Part shown: positions 44,401 to 53,945 of the stretch, piece after piece
Numbering within the stretch: the first letter of the stretch is position 1
Layout: each line of letters begins with the position of its first letter
Assembly (NCBI RefSeq): GCF_001580615.1
Contig: NZ_LHZC01000043.1
Location: 1 to 64,000, forward strand
Direction: 5' to 3'
Length of the DNA stretch: 64,000 nt
From: Acetobacter malorum
GTDB taxonomy: Bacteria; Pseudomonadota; Alphaproteobacteria; Acetobacterales; Acetobacteraceae
Position numbers and translations under genes: made by a program
Notes under the pieces: generated by a model
Told to the model about the DNA's origin: nothing
Seen by the model: the letters and a program-made list of their open reading frames with translations, nothing else
Databases searched by the model: none

Positions 44401-46806
44401 ATGCACGATCGTTTTCCCCGCCTTTTCGCCACAGGGACATTTGGCGCACTCCTGCTGACGAGCTCTGCTCTGGCCTCCACGCCCGCACCCGTCCCCGCCT
44501 CAGCCCCGCAGGCCACAACAGATAAACAGGCCGCCGTCAAAGCAGCACCCGCCCAAAAGGTTGCTCTTAAAACCCCTGCAGCTGCGGTGCCTGCAAAGCG
44601 CACCTCTACCCCCATTGCCGGGATTCTTGACGGCTCCAACGGGGAAACGATCAACGTCCACGGCCACCACGCCGCCGACGGCACCGCCGCCAAATATATG
44701 AACAAGGTTGTGTATCTCGGCCCGCTGGGCAACCGCGATACGCTGGACACGCCCTACTCCGTCATGGGTGTGACGCATGACGTTGTGGTCAACCAGCAGA
44801 TCCGCAGCATTAATGACATGGCGCAGTATCTGCCCTCCGTGCAGTTGGAAATCCGTGGTGACCCCAACACGTCCCGCCCGCAGTCTCGCGGGTTTGAGTC
44901 CGATGTTGTCGCCAACTCCCGTCTGGACGGGCTGAACGTGGTTTCCACCACCCCGTATCCGGCGGAATGGGTGGATAACCTTCAGGTGCTCAATGGTCTG
45001 GCAGGGGCCATGTATGGGCCGGAAAACCCGGCTGGCGTGTTTGAATACACACTCAAACGCCCGACCGACCGCCGCACGGAACGGCTTTCCGTTGGCGTGG
45101 ATTCCATCGGCACCCCGACCGTGAATGGTGATATTTCTGGCCGTCTGGGCCGCAACGGCTGGTTCGGCTACCGCCTGAACATGCTGCATGCCGATGGCAC
45201 GGCCTATACGCAGGGCAGCTCCATGCGCCGTGAAATGGTCAGCGGTGATTTCGATTTCCATCTGGATGACAAGACAGTTATCGAAATTGACGCTAGCCAC
45301 TACACCTATGACCAGCGCGGCGGTGCGCCCGGCTTTGGTATTCTGGCCACCGGCGTGGGAGGCGACAAACTCCCGGAAGCTCCGGATCTGAGCAAGCGTC
45401 TGGCTCCGGAATGGAGCGGCTACCATATGGAAACCAACACCTTCCTCGGAAAAATCAAGCATCAGTTTAACGAAAACTGGAGCTTCACACTCGGTGGTTT
45501 GTATCAGGATGCCGCGCGTCAGGCTTTTGGTGTAGCCGATACCCTGTGTGACGGCGGCAAAACCTGCGGCGGCCTGCGCGGGAGTGACGGCTGGTACAGC
45601 TCCAGAGCCACCGCCACCACCACCGCGAACGATTTCCGCGTTGGCAGTAACATGGCCTACATCAACGGCCGCGTTTACACCGGCCCCATCCGGCATGATC
45701 TGGTGATTGGCACCAACGGCTACATGATGGGCAACTACAACCCGGTTGCCGCCTCAACCGCTGCGCAAAATCTGGGCATCCACAACATGTATGGCGCGAG
45801 CCAGAACGGTGGCACGCAGCCTTATTATCATGGGCGCTATAAATCCAGCAGCATCATGAGCCAGTCTTTCATTGTGGGGGATACCCTGCAACTCAACAAA
45901 CACTGGTCCATCATGGGCACGCTCTCATGGGGCTGGATCCATCAGCGCGGCGCGCTGAACGCCAAAAGCGCTCTGCGGGACACGTTTGAAACATCTGCCG
46001 CGTTCAGCCCAACCGCCAGCCTTATGTATAAGCCGACGGACAACCAGACTTTTTACTTCACCTATGGTCGCTCTGTTGAAGCCGGGCCTGTCACGCCAAA
46101 CAGCGCGAGCTACACCAACACAAACATCGCGCTGCCCGCCGCCCATTCCGAAGAATATGAGGTGGGCTACAAACTGCGTTACAATACCATGCAGTTTAAC
46201 GTCGCCGGCTTCCGCATGACCTCGCCCTACGCCATGTATGTCGCCGCAGCCAACCCGAACACTGGCTGCGCCGCCATGACCAACTGCCAGACCTACCAGT
46301 ATGGTGGCACGCAGCGGAACTATGGTGTGGAAGCCCAGATTTCAGGTGAAGTGCTGCCCAACCTTTCCGTTCTGGCCGGCATGACCTGGCTGGATGCGGA
46401 ACTGGTGCATGCGGCCTCCCCCACGCTGGACCGCAAGGAAATTGTGGGCGCGGCCCCGCTGCAGGCCAACCTGCTGCTGGACTATCGCTTGCCAGCCTCC
46501 CTCGGCTCCTTCGCCTCCGGCTGGGCGTTTAATGCCAACATGCATTACATGGGCAACCGCGCGGCCAACGTGACCAACACACTGCACACCGGCTCCTACA
46601 CCACGCTGGATCTGGGCACGCGCTACGCCTTCCGCGCGACCGAACGCCTGCCGATGGTCCTGCGCTTTGGGGTGAGCAACGCTACCAACGAACGCTACTG
46701 GGCCTCCGTCTTCACCGGCGCCCCCAGCGGCACCTCCGGCGCGTCTTCCAGCCTGTATGCCGGCCTGCCGCGCGTGTATCACTTCACCCTGTCTGCTGAA
46801 TTCTAA
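44401..46806 (+). CDS. TonB-dependent siderophore receptor
   Basis: 801-aa outer-membrane receptor. A signal peptide to about residue 26 (ending SALA) is followed by a Pro/Ala/Lys-rich linker to about residue 75. Then come a TonB-box-like GETINVHGHH and a plug domain with PLGNRDTLDTPYSVMGVT and RPQSRGFESDVVANSRLDGLNV. The barrel ends YHFTLSAEF. The plug pattern with GNRDxxDTPxSV resembles ferric siderophore receptors of the FhuA/FpvA-like group. No siderophore synthesis genes lie nearby. Confidence 0.88.
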   Translation: MHDRFPRLFATGTFGALLLTSSALASTPAPVPASAPQATTDKQAAVKAAPAQKVALKTPAAAVPAKRTSTPIAGILDGSNGETINVHGHHAADGTAAKYMNKVVYLGPLGNRDTLDTPYSVMGVTHDVVVNQQIRSINDMAQYLPSVQLEIRGDPNTSRPQSRGFESDVVANSRLDGLNVVSTTPYPAEWVDNLQVLNGLAGAMYGPENPAGVFEYTLKRPTDRRTERLSVGVDSIGTPTVNGDISGRLGRNGWFGYRLNMLHADGTAYTQGSSMRREMVSGDFDFHLDDKTVIEIDASHYTYDQRGGAPGFGILATGVGGDKLPEAPDLSKRLAPEWSGYHMETNTFLGKIKHQFNENWSFTLGGLYQDAARQAFGVADTLCDGGKTCGGLRGSDGWYSSRATATTTANDFRVGSNMAYINGRVYTGPIRHDLVIGTNGYMMGNYNPVAASTAAQNLGIHNMYGASQNGGTQPYYHGRYKSSSIMSQSFIVGDTLQLNKHWSIMGTLSWGWIHQRGALNAKSALRDTFETSAAFSPTASLMYKPTDNQTFYFTYGRSVEAGPVTPNSASYTNTNIALPAAHSEEYEVGYKLRYNTMQFNVAGFRMTSPYAMYVAAANPNTGCAAMTNCQTYQYGGTQRNYGVEAQISGEVLPNLSVLAGMTWLDAELVHAASPTLDRKEIVGAAPLQANLLLDYRLPASLGSFASGWAFNANMHYMGNRAANVTNTLHTGSYTTLDLGTRYAFRATERLPMVLRFGVSNATNERYWASVFTGAPSGTSGASSSLYAGLPRVYHFTLSAEF

Positions 46807-46925
46807 GCACACCAGCCCTGCCAGCACCGCGGTGCAACGATCCTCTCCCTCACGTGTTTTAGTTACGCAAAACTAAGAGAGTGGCCGGCTCTCCATGGGT
46901 CCGGTCGGAGTGAGGAAGTCTGTCG

Positions 46926-47561
46926 TTGAAGCTCTATATTTACGAACACTGCCCGTTCTGCTCCCGCGCCCGCATGATGGCGGGTTTGAAAAATATTCCC
47001 GTCGAGCTGTGCGTTGTGATGGAAGGCGATAGCGAAACCCCGCTGCGCCTCACCGGTAAAAAGGGTCTGCCCATCCTGCAGAAAGACGACGGCACCTGCA
47101 TGCCGGAAAGTCTGGATATTGTGCATTATCTGGATGACACCTACCCGCCGCGCCTGCTGACATCCCCCGCCAATGAAGCCCTTATGGTCTGGAGCAAACA
47201 GACCTGGTCTCTGGGCCTCAAGCTGATTGTGCCCCGCTTTACCCGTGGCAAATTTGCAGAAGTCGCGACCGATGCCGCCCGACAGGCCTTTATTGCTCGT
47301 GAAGAGCAGCATTTTGGCAATCTGGATGCCCTCATGGCGCAGACAGAGACGCTCCTGCCCCCCGTGCAGGCGCAGCTCGATAAGCTGGAACCTCTGCTGG
47401 CCAGCCCGCCAGTGCTGACAGAAGCCGACTTCCACCTCTACCCGGTGCTGCGCTCCCTGAGCATTGTCAAAGGCCTGAACTTCGGCCCCAACACCCTGCG
47501 CTATATGCAGGACATGGCGCAGAAAAGCCGCGTGCCGCTGCTGGCGGATCAGGCCCAGTAA
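46926..47561 (+). CDS. grxB: Glutaredoxin 2
   Basis: 211-aa GST-like glutaredoxin. The redox motif C9-P-F-C12 (EHCPFCSRAR) starts a thioredoxin fold, and the all-helical C-terminal domain contains LTEADFHLYPVLRSLSIVKG. It reduces disulfides with glutathione. The start is TTG at 46926, with GAGG about 11 nt upstream. No better start exists, because the family begins MKLYIYEHCPFC. It is followed 31 bp later by the SDR. Confidence 0.92.
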   Translation: MKLYIYEHCPFCSRARMMAGLKNIPVELCVVMEGDSETPLRLTGKKGLPILQKDDGTCMPESLDIVHYLDDTYPPRLLTSPANEALMVWSKQTWSLGLKLIVPRFTRGKFAEVATDAARQAFIAREEQHFGNLDALMAQTETLLPPVQAQLDKLEPLLASPPVLTEADFHLYPVLRSLSIVKGLNFGPNTLRYMQDMAQKSRVPLLADQAQ

Positions 47562-47592
47562 CGGCTGATATTGGACGAACAGGAGACCCTTC

Positions 47593-48399
47593 ATGAAGAC
47601 ACACGCATCCGGCCAGTTTTCAGGCAAGATTGCCGTGGTTACCGGAGCCGCTGGCACCATTGGCCTTGCTGTGGCCGAACATCTGGCCTCTCTGGGGGCG
47701 GACATCGCCCTGTTTGATCTGCAACAGGACAAACTGGAGGAAGCCGCCACAAAAGTCCGGCAATACGGCACCATTGTCCGGCCTTATGTGTGTGACGTGA
47801 CGGATGCAAAGCGCGTTAACAGCACAACAGAGAAAGTTGTTTCCGATTTTGGGAAAATTGATTTCCTGTTCAACAACGCAGGCTTTCAGGGGGCTTTTGC
47901 CCCGGTGCAGGATTACCCGGAAGAGGATTTTAACCGCGTTATCCAGATCAATGTCTGTGGCGCGTTTCATGTCCTGCAGGCCGTTGCCCGGCAGATGGTG
48001 GAACAGAAATCCGGGGCCATTGTGAACACGGCCAGCATGGCCGGCGTGCAGGGCCCGCCGAACATGGCAGCTTATGGCGCGTCCAAATTTGCCATTGTCG
48101 GGCTGACGCAAACGGCCTCCAAAGACCTCGCGCCGCATAATATCCGCGTCAACGCCATTAGCCCCGCCTTTATGGGGCCGGGGCCGATGTGGGACATGCA
48201 GGTGGAAAAGCAGGCTAAAGCCAACACGCAGTATTTCTCCACCGATCCTGAGACCGTGGCCAAGCAGATGATTGGCAGCGTGCCCATGCGCCGCTACGGC
48301 AATATCTCGGAAATTCCGGGCGTTGTGTCCTTTTTGCTGAGCGATGCCGCCAGCTACATGACTGGCGTTAACCTGCCGATTGCCGGCGGTATTCTGTAA
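47593..48399 (+). CDS. Short-chain dehydrogenase, NAD-dependent xylitol dehydrogenase-like
   Basis: 268-aa classical SDR: TGAAGTIG (residues 17-24), FNNAG, the catalytic Ser in NTASM and YGASKF for the Tyr/Lys pair. From memory it is very close to Gluconobacter oxydans xylitol dehydrogenase, sharing KIDFLFNNAG, QGAFAPVQDYP, MAGVQGPPNMAAYG and the C-terminal MTGVNLPIAGG. It should oxidise xylitol to D-xylulose, or a related polyol. It lies just after grxB, with 31 bp between them, probably one transcript. Confidence 0.87.
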   Translation: MKTHASGQFSGKIAVVTGAAGTIGLAVAEHLASLGADIALFDLQQDKLEEAATKVRQYGTIVRPYVCDVTDAKRVNSTTEKVVSDFGKIDFLFNNAGFQGAFAPVQDYPEEDFNRVIQINVCGAFHVLQAVARQMVEQKSGAIVNTASMAGVQGPPNMAAYGASKFAIVGLTQTASKDLAPHNIRVNAISPAFMGPGPMWDMQVEKQAKANTQYFSTDPETVAKQMIGSVPMRRYGNISEIPGVVSFLLSDAASYMTGVNLPIAGGIL

Positions 48400-48592
48400 A
48401 ACCCGCACGGGGCACAGACCGGGCATACCGTTTTTACCCAGAACCTTTTGCAGCACACTGCGTTTGGCCTCCAACTTTTTATTATGGAGACCTGGTGTGA
48501 AAACGCTGCCGCCGTGCCCCGCAGATGCCCTTCAAACGCGGCGCAGACACGAACTCTGGACAAAGAGCAGCCTGTTTGCCCGCCCCAACGCA

Positions 48593-48623
48593 AACGGGGC
48601 GGAGGATTTCCCCCCGCCCCGTT
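48593..48623 (-). terminator. Possible terminator after the POT transporter
   Basis: AACGGGGCGG (48593-48602) pairs with CCGCCCCGTT (48614-48623). On the minus strand only TTTG follows, so it is GC-rich but weak in T. It lies 31 bp past the transporter stop. The convergent SDR ends 190 bp away. Confidence 0.4.
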
Positions 48624-48653
48624 CGGAACTTATGCAGACAGGAACGCCGCCGC

Positions 48654-50150
48654 TTACTCCGCCGCGCCCTGCGCTGCGCGGTGCTGGGCATCCCACCGGC
48701 GGGTAAAGGGCAGACACACCACAAACAGCAGCGTGCAGCCAAGGCCCAGCAGGAACAGCATCCGGAACAGGCCCGCATAAACCGGCAGGGTCTGGGCCGG
48801 GTCACCCGAGGCCACGGCAGGCCCCACCGCTGCCAGATTGGCCAGCGCGCTGCCCAGATACATCGCCACACCGTTGGAGACGTTGTAACTGCCCATCATG
48901 AACCCGCCGACATTGGCGGGCGCATACCGTGCCACAACGGCCAACCCGAGCGCGCTGATCAGCAATTCCCCGATAGACAGCGCCCCATAGGCCCAGAACA
49001 TCACCCAGGGTGAGACCAGATGGTTGCCGCCCGTCGCCGCACTCCACCACCAGATGAGGAAGGAGAGCGAGACCAGCGAGAAGCCGACAATGAACTTCTC
49101 GGCAATGGGGAAATTCCACCCCCGGTCCGCCATGGCTTTATAAACCCAGGACAGAAGCGGACTGGCCAGCATAATCCACACCGGATTGAGCGCCTGAAAC
49201 TGCCCGGCTGACAGGTGGAACAGCGTGAAACCACCCACCGTAAAGGCGGAATCCACATCCCGCAGCGCGAACAGCGTGAGGGACGTCACCATCTGCTGGT
49301 AGAACACAAAATACAGCATGGTCTGCACAATCAGCAGATACGCCAGACGCAGGCCGGGGCGCACGGCGGCGGAGGCTCGGCGATACAGCACCGTCCACAC
49401 CACAGCCACGCTCAGTGCGGCAACCCACACACAGGCCCGGCCCGCAGCCGGATACCGCAGCAGCCCGACCATAACGGCCAGAACCAGCACCATCCCGCCC
49501 AGCACCGCCATCAGGCGGGAGAACACCAGTGGCTCAAAATCCGGGCGGGAGCCAATGCGCGCCAGCCACTTTCGGCACAGCGTGTAACACGCCACCCCAA
49601 GCGCCAAGCCGGCGGCACAGACCAGAAATGGCGGAGACCACCCATAGTTTTCCTGCAACCACGGCGTGAGCAGCAGAGAAAGCGTGGAGCCGACATTGAT
49701 GCTCATATAGTAAATGGTGAAGGCGACATCGATGCGGGCATCGTCCCCTTCATAAACCCGGCGGACCAGATTGGCCGCGTTGGATTTAAACAGCCCATTC
49801 CCCAACGCAATGACCGCAAGGGCGACAAACAGCGCCATCTGGCCACCCAGGTCCACGCCCAGCAGGACATATCCCAGCGTCAGCACCACAGCGCCCATCA
49901 CCATGGTGCGGCGGGCACCAAGCAGGGTGTCCCCTACCCAGCCCCCGACTGCGGGGGCGGCGTAACAGACGGCGGAAAAGGTGCCCCACAGCAGGTTGGC
50001 TTGTGTATCGGAAAAGCCAAGCCGCTGGATCATGTAAAGCAGCAGGATACCCTGCATGCCGTAAAAGCCGAACCGTTCCCACAGCTCAATCGCCAGCACG
50101 ACAGAAAAAGACTGGGTTCGGGACGGCAGAGAAGACGCAGATGCTGTCAT
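48654..50150 (-). CDS. POT family proton-coupled di/tripeptide transporter
   Basis: 498-aa inner-membrane MFS transporter. The family signature ELWERFGFYG near residue 22 is the ExxERFxYY-type proton/peptide motif. GNGLFKSNAANLV and the FTIYYMSINVGS stretch are the PTR2 signatures. Twelve or more hydrophobic helices are evident. It imports peptides with protons. ATG 50150, divergent from icd. The usual fourth-position Tyr is Gly here, as in some bacterial DtpA-like members. Confidence 0.92.
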   Translation of the reverse strand: MTASASSLPSRTQSFSVVLAIELWERFGFYGMQGILLLYMIQRLGFSDTQANLLWGTFSAVCYAAPAVGGWVGDTLLGARRTMVMGAVVLTLGYVLLGVDLGGQMALFVALAVIALGNGLFKSNAANLVRRVYEGDDARIDVAFTIYYMSINVGSTLSLLLTPWLQENYGWSPPFLVCAAGLALGVACYTLCRKWLARIGSRPDFEPLVFSRLMAVLGGMVLVLAVMVGLLRYPAAGRACVWVAALSVAVVWTVLYRRASAAVRPGLRLAYLLIVQTMLYFVFYQQMVTSLTLFALRDVDSAFTVGGFTLFHLSAGQFQALNPVWIMLASPLLSWVYKAMADRGWNFPIAEKFIVGFSLVSLSFLIWWWSAATGGNHLVSPWVMFWAYGALSIGELLISALGLAVVARYAPANVGGFMMGSYNVSNGVAMYLGSALANLAAVGPAVASGDPAQTLPVYAGLFRMLFLLGLGCTLLFVVCLPFTRRWDAQHRAAQGAAE

Positions 50151-50397
50151 GAAGTCCTGACCATATTGTGATGCCCCCTCCTACACCAGTTCCGCCACAA
50201 GCACACACCCCGCACAAATCCGGCCTCCAGCGGCACAAAACCGGGGAAAACACCCCACTTAGAGGGAATTTCCTAACCGGAATGTGAAGCGACAGACCGG
50301 CCCCGGCCTCTTATCCCGTTCATCCGCCTGCCGCATGATGCTCATACGCCTCATGCGGATTTTTACGGTCCCATGCGGGGACGAGGGAGTATTCACC

Positions 50398-51618
50398 ATG
50401 ACAAAAATTAAAGTTAAAAATCCCATCGTTGAGATGGATGGTGATGAGATGACGCGCATCATCTGGCACTTTATCCGTGAGCGCCTGATTCTGCCCTATC
50501 TCGATATTGACCTGAAATATTATGATCTTGGCATTGAACACCGCGACGCAACGGATGATCAGGTCACCGTCGATGCCGCCGAAGCCACCAAACGCTACGG
50601 CGTGGCCGTAAAATGCGCGACCATCACCCCGGATGAAGCCCGCGTGAAGGAATTCGGGCTGAAGCGCATGTATCGCTCACCCAATGGCACCATCCGCAAC
50701 ATTCTGGATGGCACCATTTTCCGTGAGCCCATCATCTGCTCCAACGTGCCGCGCCTTGTGCCGCACTGGACCAAGCCGATTGTGATTGGCCGCCATGCCT
50801 ATGGTGACATCTATCGCGCGGTGGAAACCCTCGTGCCCGGCCCCGGCACCGTCAAGCTGACCTACACGCCCGAAGGCGGCGGCGAGACCGTGACGCTGGA
50901 CGTGCATGACTTCAAAGGCCCCGGCGTGGCACTGGGCATGCACAACACCCGTGCGTCCATTGAAGGCTTTGCCCGCGCCTCCCTCTCCTACGGGCGGGAC
51001 CGCAACATGCCGGTCTATCTCTCCACCAAAAACACCATTCTGAAAGCCTATGACGGCCTGTTTAAAGACGTGTTCCAGGAGATTTATGACAAGGAATTCA
51101 AAGCTGACTTTGAAAAGGCCGGTTTGACCTACGAACACCGCCTGATTGATGACATGGTGGCCTGCGCCCTCAAATGGCCGGGCGGGTATGTCTGGGCCTG
51201 TAAAAACTACGATGGCGACGTGCAGAGCGACATTGTGGCGCAGGGCTTTGGCAGCCTCGGGCTGATGACCTCTGTGCTGCTCAACCCGACGGGCGAAGTG
51301 GTGGAAGCCGAAGCAGCCCATGGCACGGTGACCCGCCACTACCGCGAGCACCAGAAAGGCCGCCCCACCAGCACCAACCCCATTGCATCCATTTTTGCAT
51401 GGACCCGCGGGCTGGCTTACCGTGGCCGGTTTGATAACACGCCGGACGTTGTCCACTTTGCCGAAACGCTGGAACGCGTGTGTATCGAAACGGTCGAAGG
51501 CGGCCAGATGACCAAGGACCTCGCCCTGCTGGTTGGCAAAGACGCCAAATGGCTGAACACGCAGGACTTCCTTGATGTGCTGGATGCTGCGCTGAAAAAG
51601 GCTCTTGAAACAGCCTGA
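50398..51618 (+). CDS. icd: Isocitrate dehydrogenase, NADP-dependent, eukaryote-like type II
   Basis: TCA enzyme making 2-oxoglutarate and NADPH. Diagnostic segments are [65 protein letters not shown] and [19 protein letters not shown]. 406 aa. ATG 50398 is used; an open frame to 50284 carries non-conserved sequence. This homodimeric class is usual in alphaproteobacteria. A weak stem-loop follows. Confidence 0.95.
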   Translation: MTKIKVKNPIVEMDGDEMTRIIWHFIRERLILPYLDIDLKYYDLGIEHRDATDDQVTVDAAEATKRYGVAVKCATITPDEARVKEFGLKRMYRSPNGTIRNILDGTIFREPIICSNVPRLVPHWTKPIVIGRHAYGDIYRAVETLVPGPGTVKLTYTPEGGGETVTLDVHDFKGPGVALGMHNTRASIEGFARASLSYGRDRNMPVYLSTKNTILKAYDGLFKDVFQEIYDKEFKADFEKAGLTYEHRLIDDMVACALKWPGGYVWACKNYDGDVQSDIVAQGFGSLGLMTSVLLNPTGEVVEAEAAHGTVTRHYREHQKGRPTSTNPIASIFAWTRGLAYRGRFDNTPDVVHFAETLERVCIETVEGGQMTKDLALLVGKDAKWLNTQDFLDVLDAALKKALETA

Positions 51619-51625
51619 TGGGAAA

Positions 51626-51671
51626 GGGGATTGTGCGGATTCGGAAGACAAAAGTCCGCGGCACAGTCCCC
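51626..51671 (+). terminator. Possible stem-loop after icd
   Basis: GGGGATTGTGC (51626-51636) pairs with GCACAGTCCCC (51661-51671), including one G-U pair. The inner CGGA/TCCG also pairs. No T-run follows, so it may stabilise the mRNA end more than terminate. Confidence 0.35.
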
Positions 51672-51781
51672 CTCTCTCCTCATACCCAGCAGGCAGTCTG
51701 TACGTTATTGCACACGCCTGTCTGGGCACCGCCTGCTGTGATATCCTAACGATACCTCCTGATACGGATACGGCACATCAA

Positions 51782-52465
51782 TTAACACCTCATCCATGAT
51801 AGAACCTTAGCCCGCACAGCCTCTCCCACTTCAAACATATCTTTCAAATGCTGCGGACCTGTTTCAATATCGATCATATCTTCGTATAAATATTTATTCT
51901 CATCCTGAACAAAAAGTGGGAATTTGTATTCACATGTCGACTTTAGGTGCCCATTAAGGGTCGGGGAACAGGACACAACTTTTTTTATATTATTAATTTC
52001 TTTTTCGTAAAGCGTATTTATTATTCCATAATATTCATTAAATCCTAATTTGTCTTTAACCGGATTATTTAAATTCTTTATCCCTCCTATTTCGACATTT
52101 CTGTCAAGTAACGCCTGACCAGAAACATTTCCTGGAGAGTTAGAAAAAATAGAAATCGTGATCACACCCCGGTCTTCAAAGGGGCCATGAGACGTCGGAT
52201 CTGGATGATAGAATTGATAAGAATTTGGAGATAAATCAGGCCACTTGCTTATCATTCCAAGATAATCTTCTCCACCAGGCTTATTGGACGCAATATAAGT
52301 AACCACATAACCCGCAGGAATTCTGAAACATTTTCCGTTTAATCTGTAGTCTTCAAAAGGAGAAGGCTGGTCGTAAAAAGATTTAAAAGCCGCACCAGCT
52401 AGTAGTAAGACAAGGCATGCAAGCACCCATTTGCGGCATGTCAATTTTTGAAAAATATTAGACAT
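51782..52465 (-). CDS. Hypothetical membrane-anchored protein, AT-rich gene
   Basis: The ATG at 52465, with AAAGGG about 9-10 nt upstream, gives 227 aa. It starts with a basic stretch and one hydrophobic helix (WVLACLVLLLAGAAF), so it is an exported or signal-anchored protein with a periplasmic C-terminal domain. There I see GKCFRIPAGYVVTYIAS and several aromatic and Asn/Lys-rich stretches. The codon use is clearly AT-richer than the neighbouring icd. No family is recognised. It is convergent with icd. Confidence 0.65.
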   Translation of the reverse strand: MSNIFQKLTCRKWVLACLVLLLAGAAFKSFYDQPSPFEDYRLNGKCFRIPAGYVVTYIASNKPGGEDYLGMISKWPDLSPNSYQFYHPDPTSHGPFEDRGVITISIFSNSPGNVSGQALLDRNVEIGGIKNLNNPVKDKLGFNEYYGIINTLYEKEINNIKKVVSCSPTLNGHLKSTCEYKFPLFVQDENKYLYEDMIDIETGPQHLKDMFEVGEAVRAKVLSWMRC

Positions 52466-52804
52466 TTCAATAATACCCTTTGACAATATAATATAAAATT
52501 ATAACTTTTCCTTCCAATCATGCTTTTTTAAAAAATACGCATCCTTATGACTTCCTGATCCTCACTAAACGGATGACATTGAATTTTGGTCATATAGACT
52601 GAGCATCTCAAACTTATATACCCGGTACATTCAGCAATCCAATGCTGAAACGTCCGTCCTCTATGTTCATGTCTAGCATGTTTATACTGCTCGGGAATCC
52701 CACTCCCTCTAATAGGGGCATAGAAGGCTCCCGAACCCTGCCCTATTGCGCGGACTGCGGACCTGTCGCAAAAACAACGGCAGATCATACGGCCAGAAGG
52801 GGAG
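52466..52804. other. Non-coding region before the ferredoxin reductase (about 339 bp)
   Basis: Between the divergent starts at 52465 and 52805. The first 150 bp are AT-rich (TTTTTTAAAAAATA near 52525). A minus-strand frame at 52528-52899 runs across the reductase start and has no protein character. It should hold the promoters of both neighbours. No RNA gene is evident. Confidence 0.45.
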
Positions 52805-53842
52805 ATGTACCGCGCCATGACGGATATGCCGATCGAGACTGACGTCGCCATTATCGGCGCTGGCCCCACGGGGCTGTTTGCTGCCTTCCAGTGCGCCATG
52901 CTGCGCCTGCGGTGCGTGCTGATTGACGTGCTGCCGGAAATTGGCGGCCAGTGTGTGGCGCTCTACCCTGAAAAGCCGATTTACGACATTCCCGCCTGCC
53001 CCGCCGTGGAAGGCGCGCAGCTGATTGCCAATCTGGAACAGCAGATTGCGCCGTTTGATATCCCCCGCCTGCTCAAACACCGGATTGAAAGCCTGAGCGG
53101 CCATCGGGGCGCGTTCACGCTGGGCACGGATAAAGGCGCAACCCTTAACGCCAAAGCGGTGATTATTGCCGCCGGTGCAGGCGCATTTGGCCCCAACCGT
53201 CCGCCGCTGGACGGGCTGGAAGCGTTTGAAGAAAGTGGCGCTGTGCAATATTACGTGCGCCGCAAAGCTGATTTTGAAAACAAGCGCATTGTGATTGCCG
53301 GCGGCGGGGATTCCGCGCTGGACTGGGCGCTGTCTCTTAAGGACAAAGCTGCAAAGCTGTATCTGGTGCATCGTCGGGACCGCTTCCGTGGCGCGCCGGA
53401 AAGCCTGCGCCTGCTGGATGAAGCCGTGGCCGCCGGGCAGATTGAAAAGGTCGTGCCCTACCAGCTCCATGCCCTGCACGGAGCCAACGGCGCGCTGGAA
53501 AGTGTGGAAGTGGCGGATCTGGACGGCACAACCCGGCATCTGGAAGCCGATACACTGCTGCCCTTCTTCGGGCTGGCGACGGACCTTGGCCCCATTGCCC
53601 GCTGGGGCATGGACACCGTCCGCTCCACCATCCCCGTCACGCCGTCCTCCTGCGAGACGAGCATGCCCGGCGTGTTCGCCATTGGCGATGTGGCCACCTA
53701 CCCCGGCAAGCTCAAGCTGATCCTGCAAGGGTTTAGTGAAGGAGCAATGGCCGCCCATTCCATCTACCCGATCGTCAACCCCGATCAGGCCCTGCACTTC
53801 GAATATTCCACCAGTAAGGGTGTTCCTGTAGGCCAAAATTAA
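52805..53842 (+). CDS. Ferredoxin-NADP+ reductase, thioredoxin-reductase-like type
   Basis: FAD/NADPH flavoprotein with no thioredoxin-reductase CxxC in the middle. FAD binding is IIGAGPTGLFAAF, then EIGGQCVALYPEK, which is typical of the YumC/FNR-TR type, with VIAGGGDSALDWAL for NADPH and FAIGDVATYPGKLKLI near the end. It reduces ferredoxin or flavodoxin. ATG 52805 abuts AAGGGGAG (2 nt), and ATG 52817 has about 12 nt. Neither spacing is ideal, so the start is uncertain by 4 codons. 345 or 341 aa. Confidence 0.9.
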   Translation: MYRAMTDMPIETDVAIIGAGPTGLFAAFQCAMLRLRCVLIDVLPEIGGQCVALYPEKPIYDIPACPAVEGAQLIANLEQQIAPFDIPRLLKHRIESLSGHRGAFTLGTDKGATLNAKAVIIAAGAGAFGPNRPPLDGLEAFEESGAVQYYVRRKADFENKRIVIAGGGDSALDWALSLKDKAAKLYLVHRRDRFRGAPESLRLLDEAVAAGQIEKVVPYQLHALHGANGALESVEVADLDGTTRHLEADTLLPFFGLATDLGPIARWGMDTVRSTIPVTPSSCETSMPGVFAIGDVATYPGKLKLILQGFSEGAMAAHSIYPIVNPDQALHFEYSTSKGVPVGQN

Positions 53843-53945
53843 TAAATTTCTTAATCCGAAGGCTGGCCCACTAGATTTATATTCTATTCTTAACTTAATG
53901 GAACGAATTTATAAATTTAGTGGTCCGTGAAATTTAGGTTACAAA

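Noticed and set aside
44500-45696. Minus-strand open frame opposite the siderophore receptor
   Set aside because: The plus strand has signal peptide, plug and barrel signature; the minus frame has none.
52528-52899. Minus-strand frame across the ferredoxin reductase start
   Set aside because: It has no protein character and overlaps the reductase N-terminus and its likely promoter.
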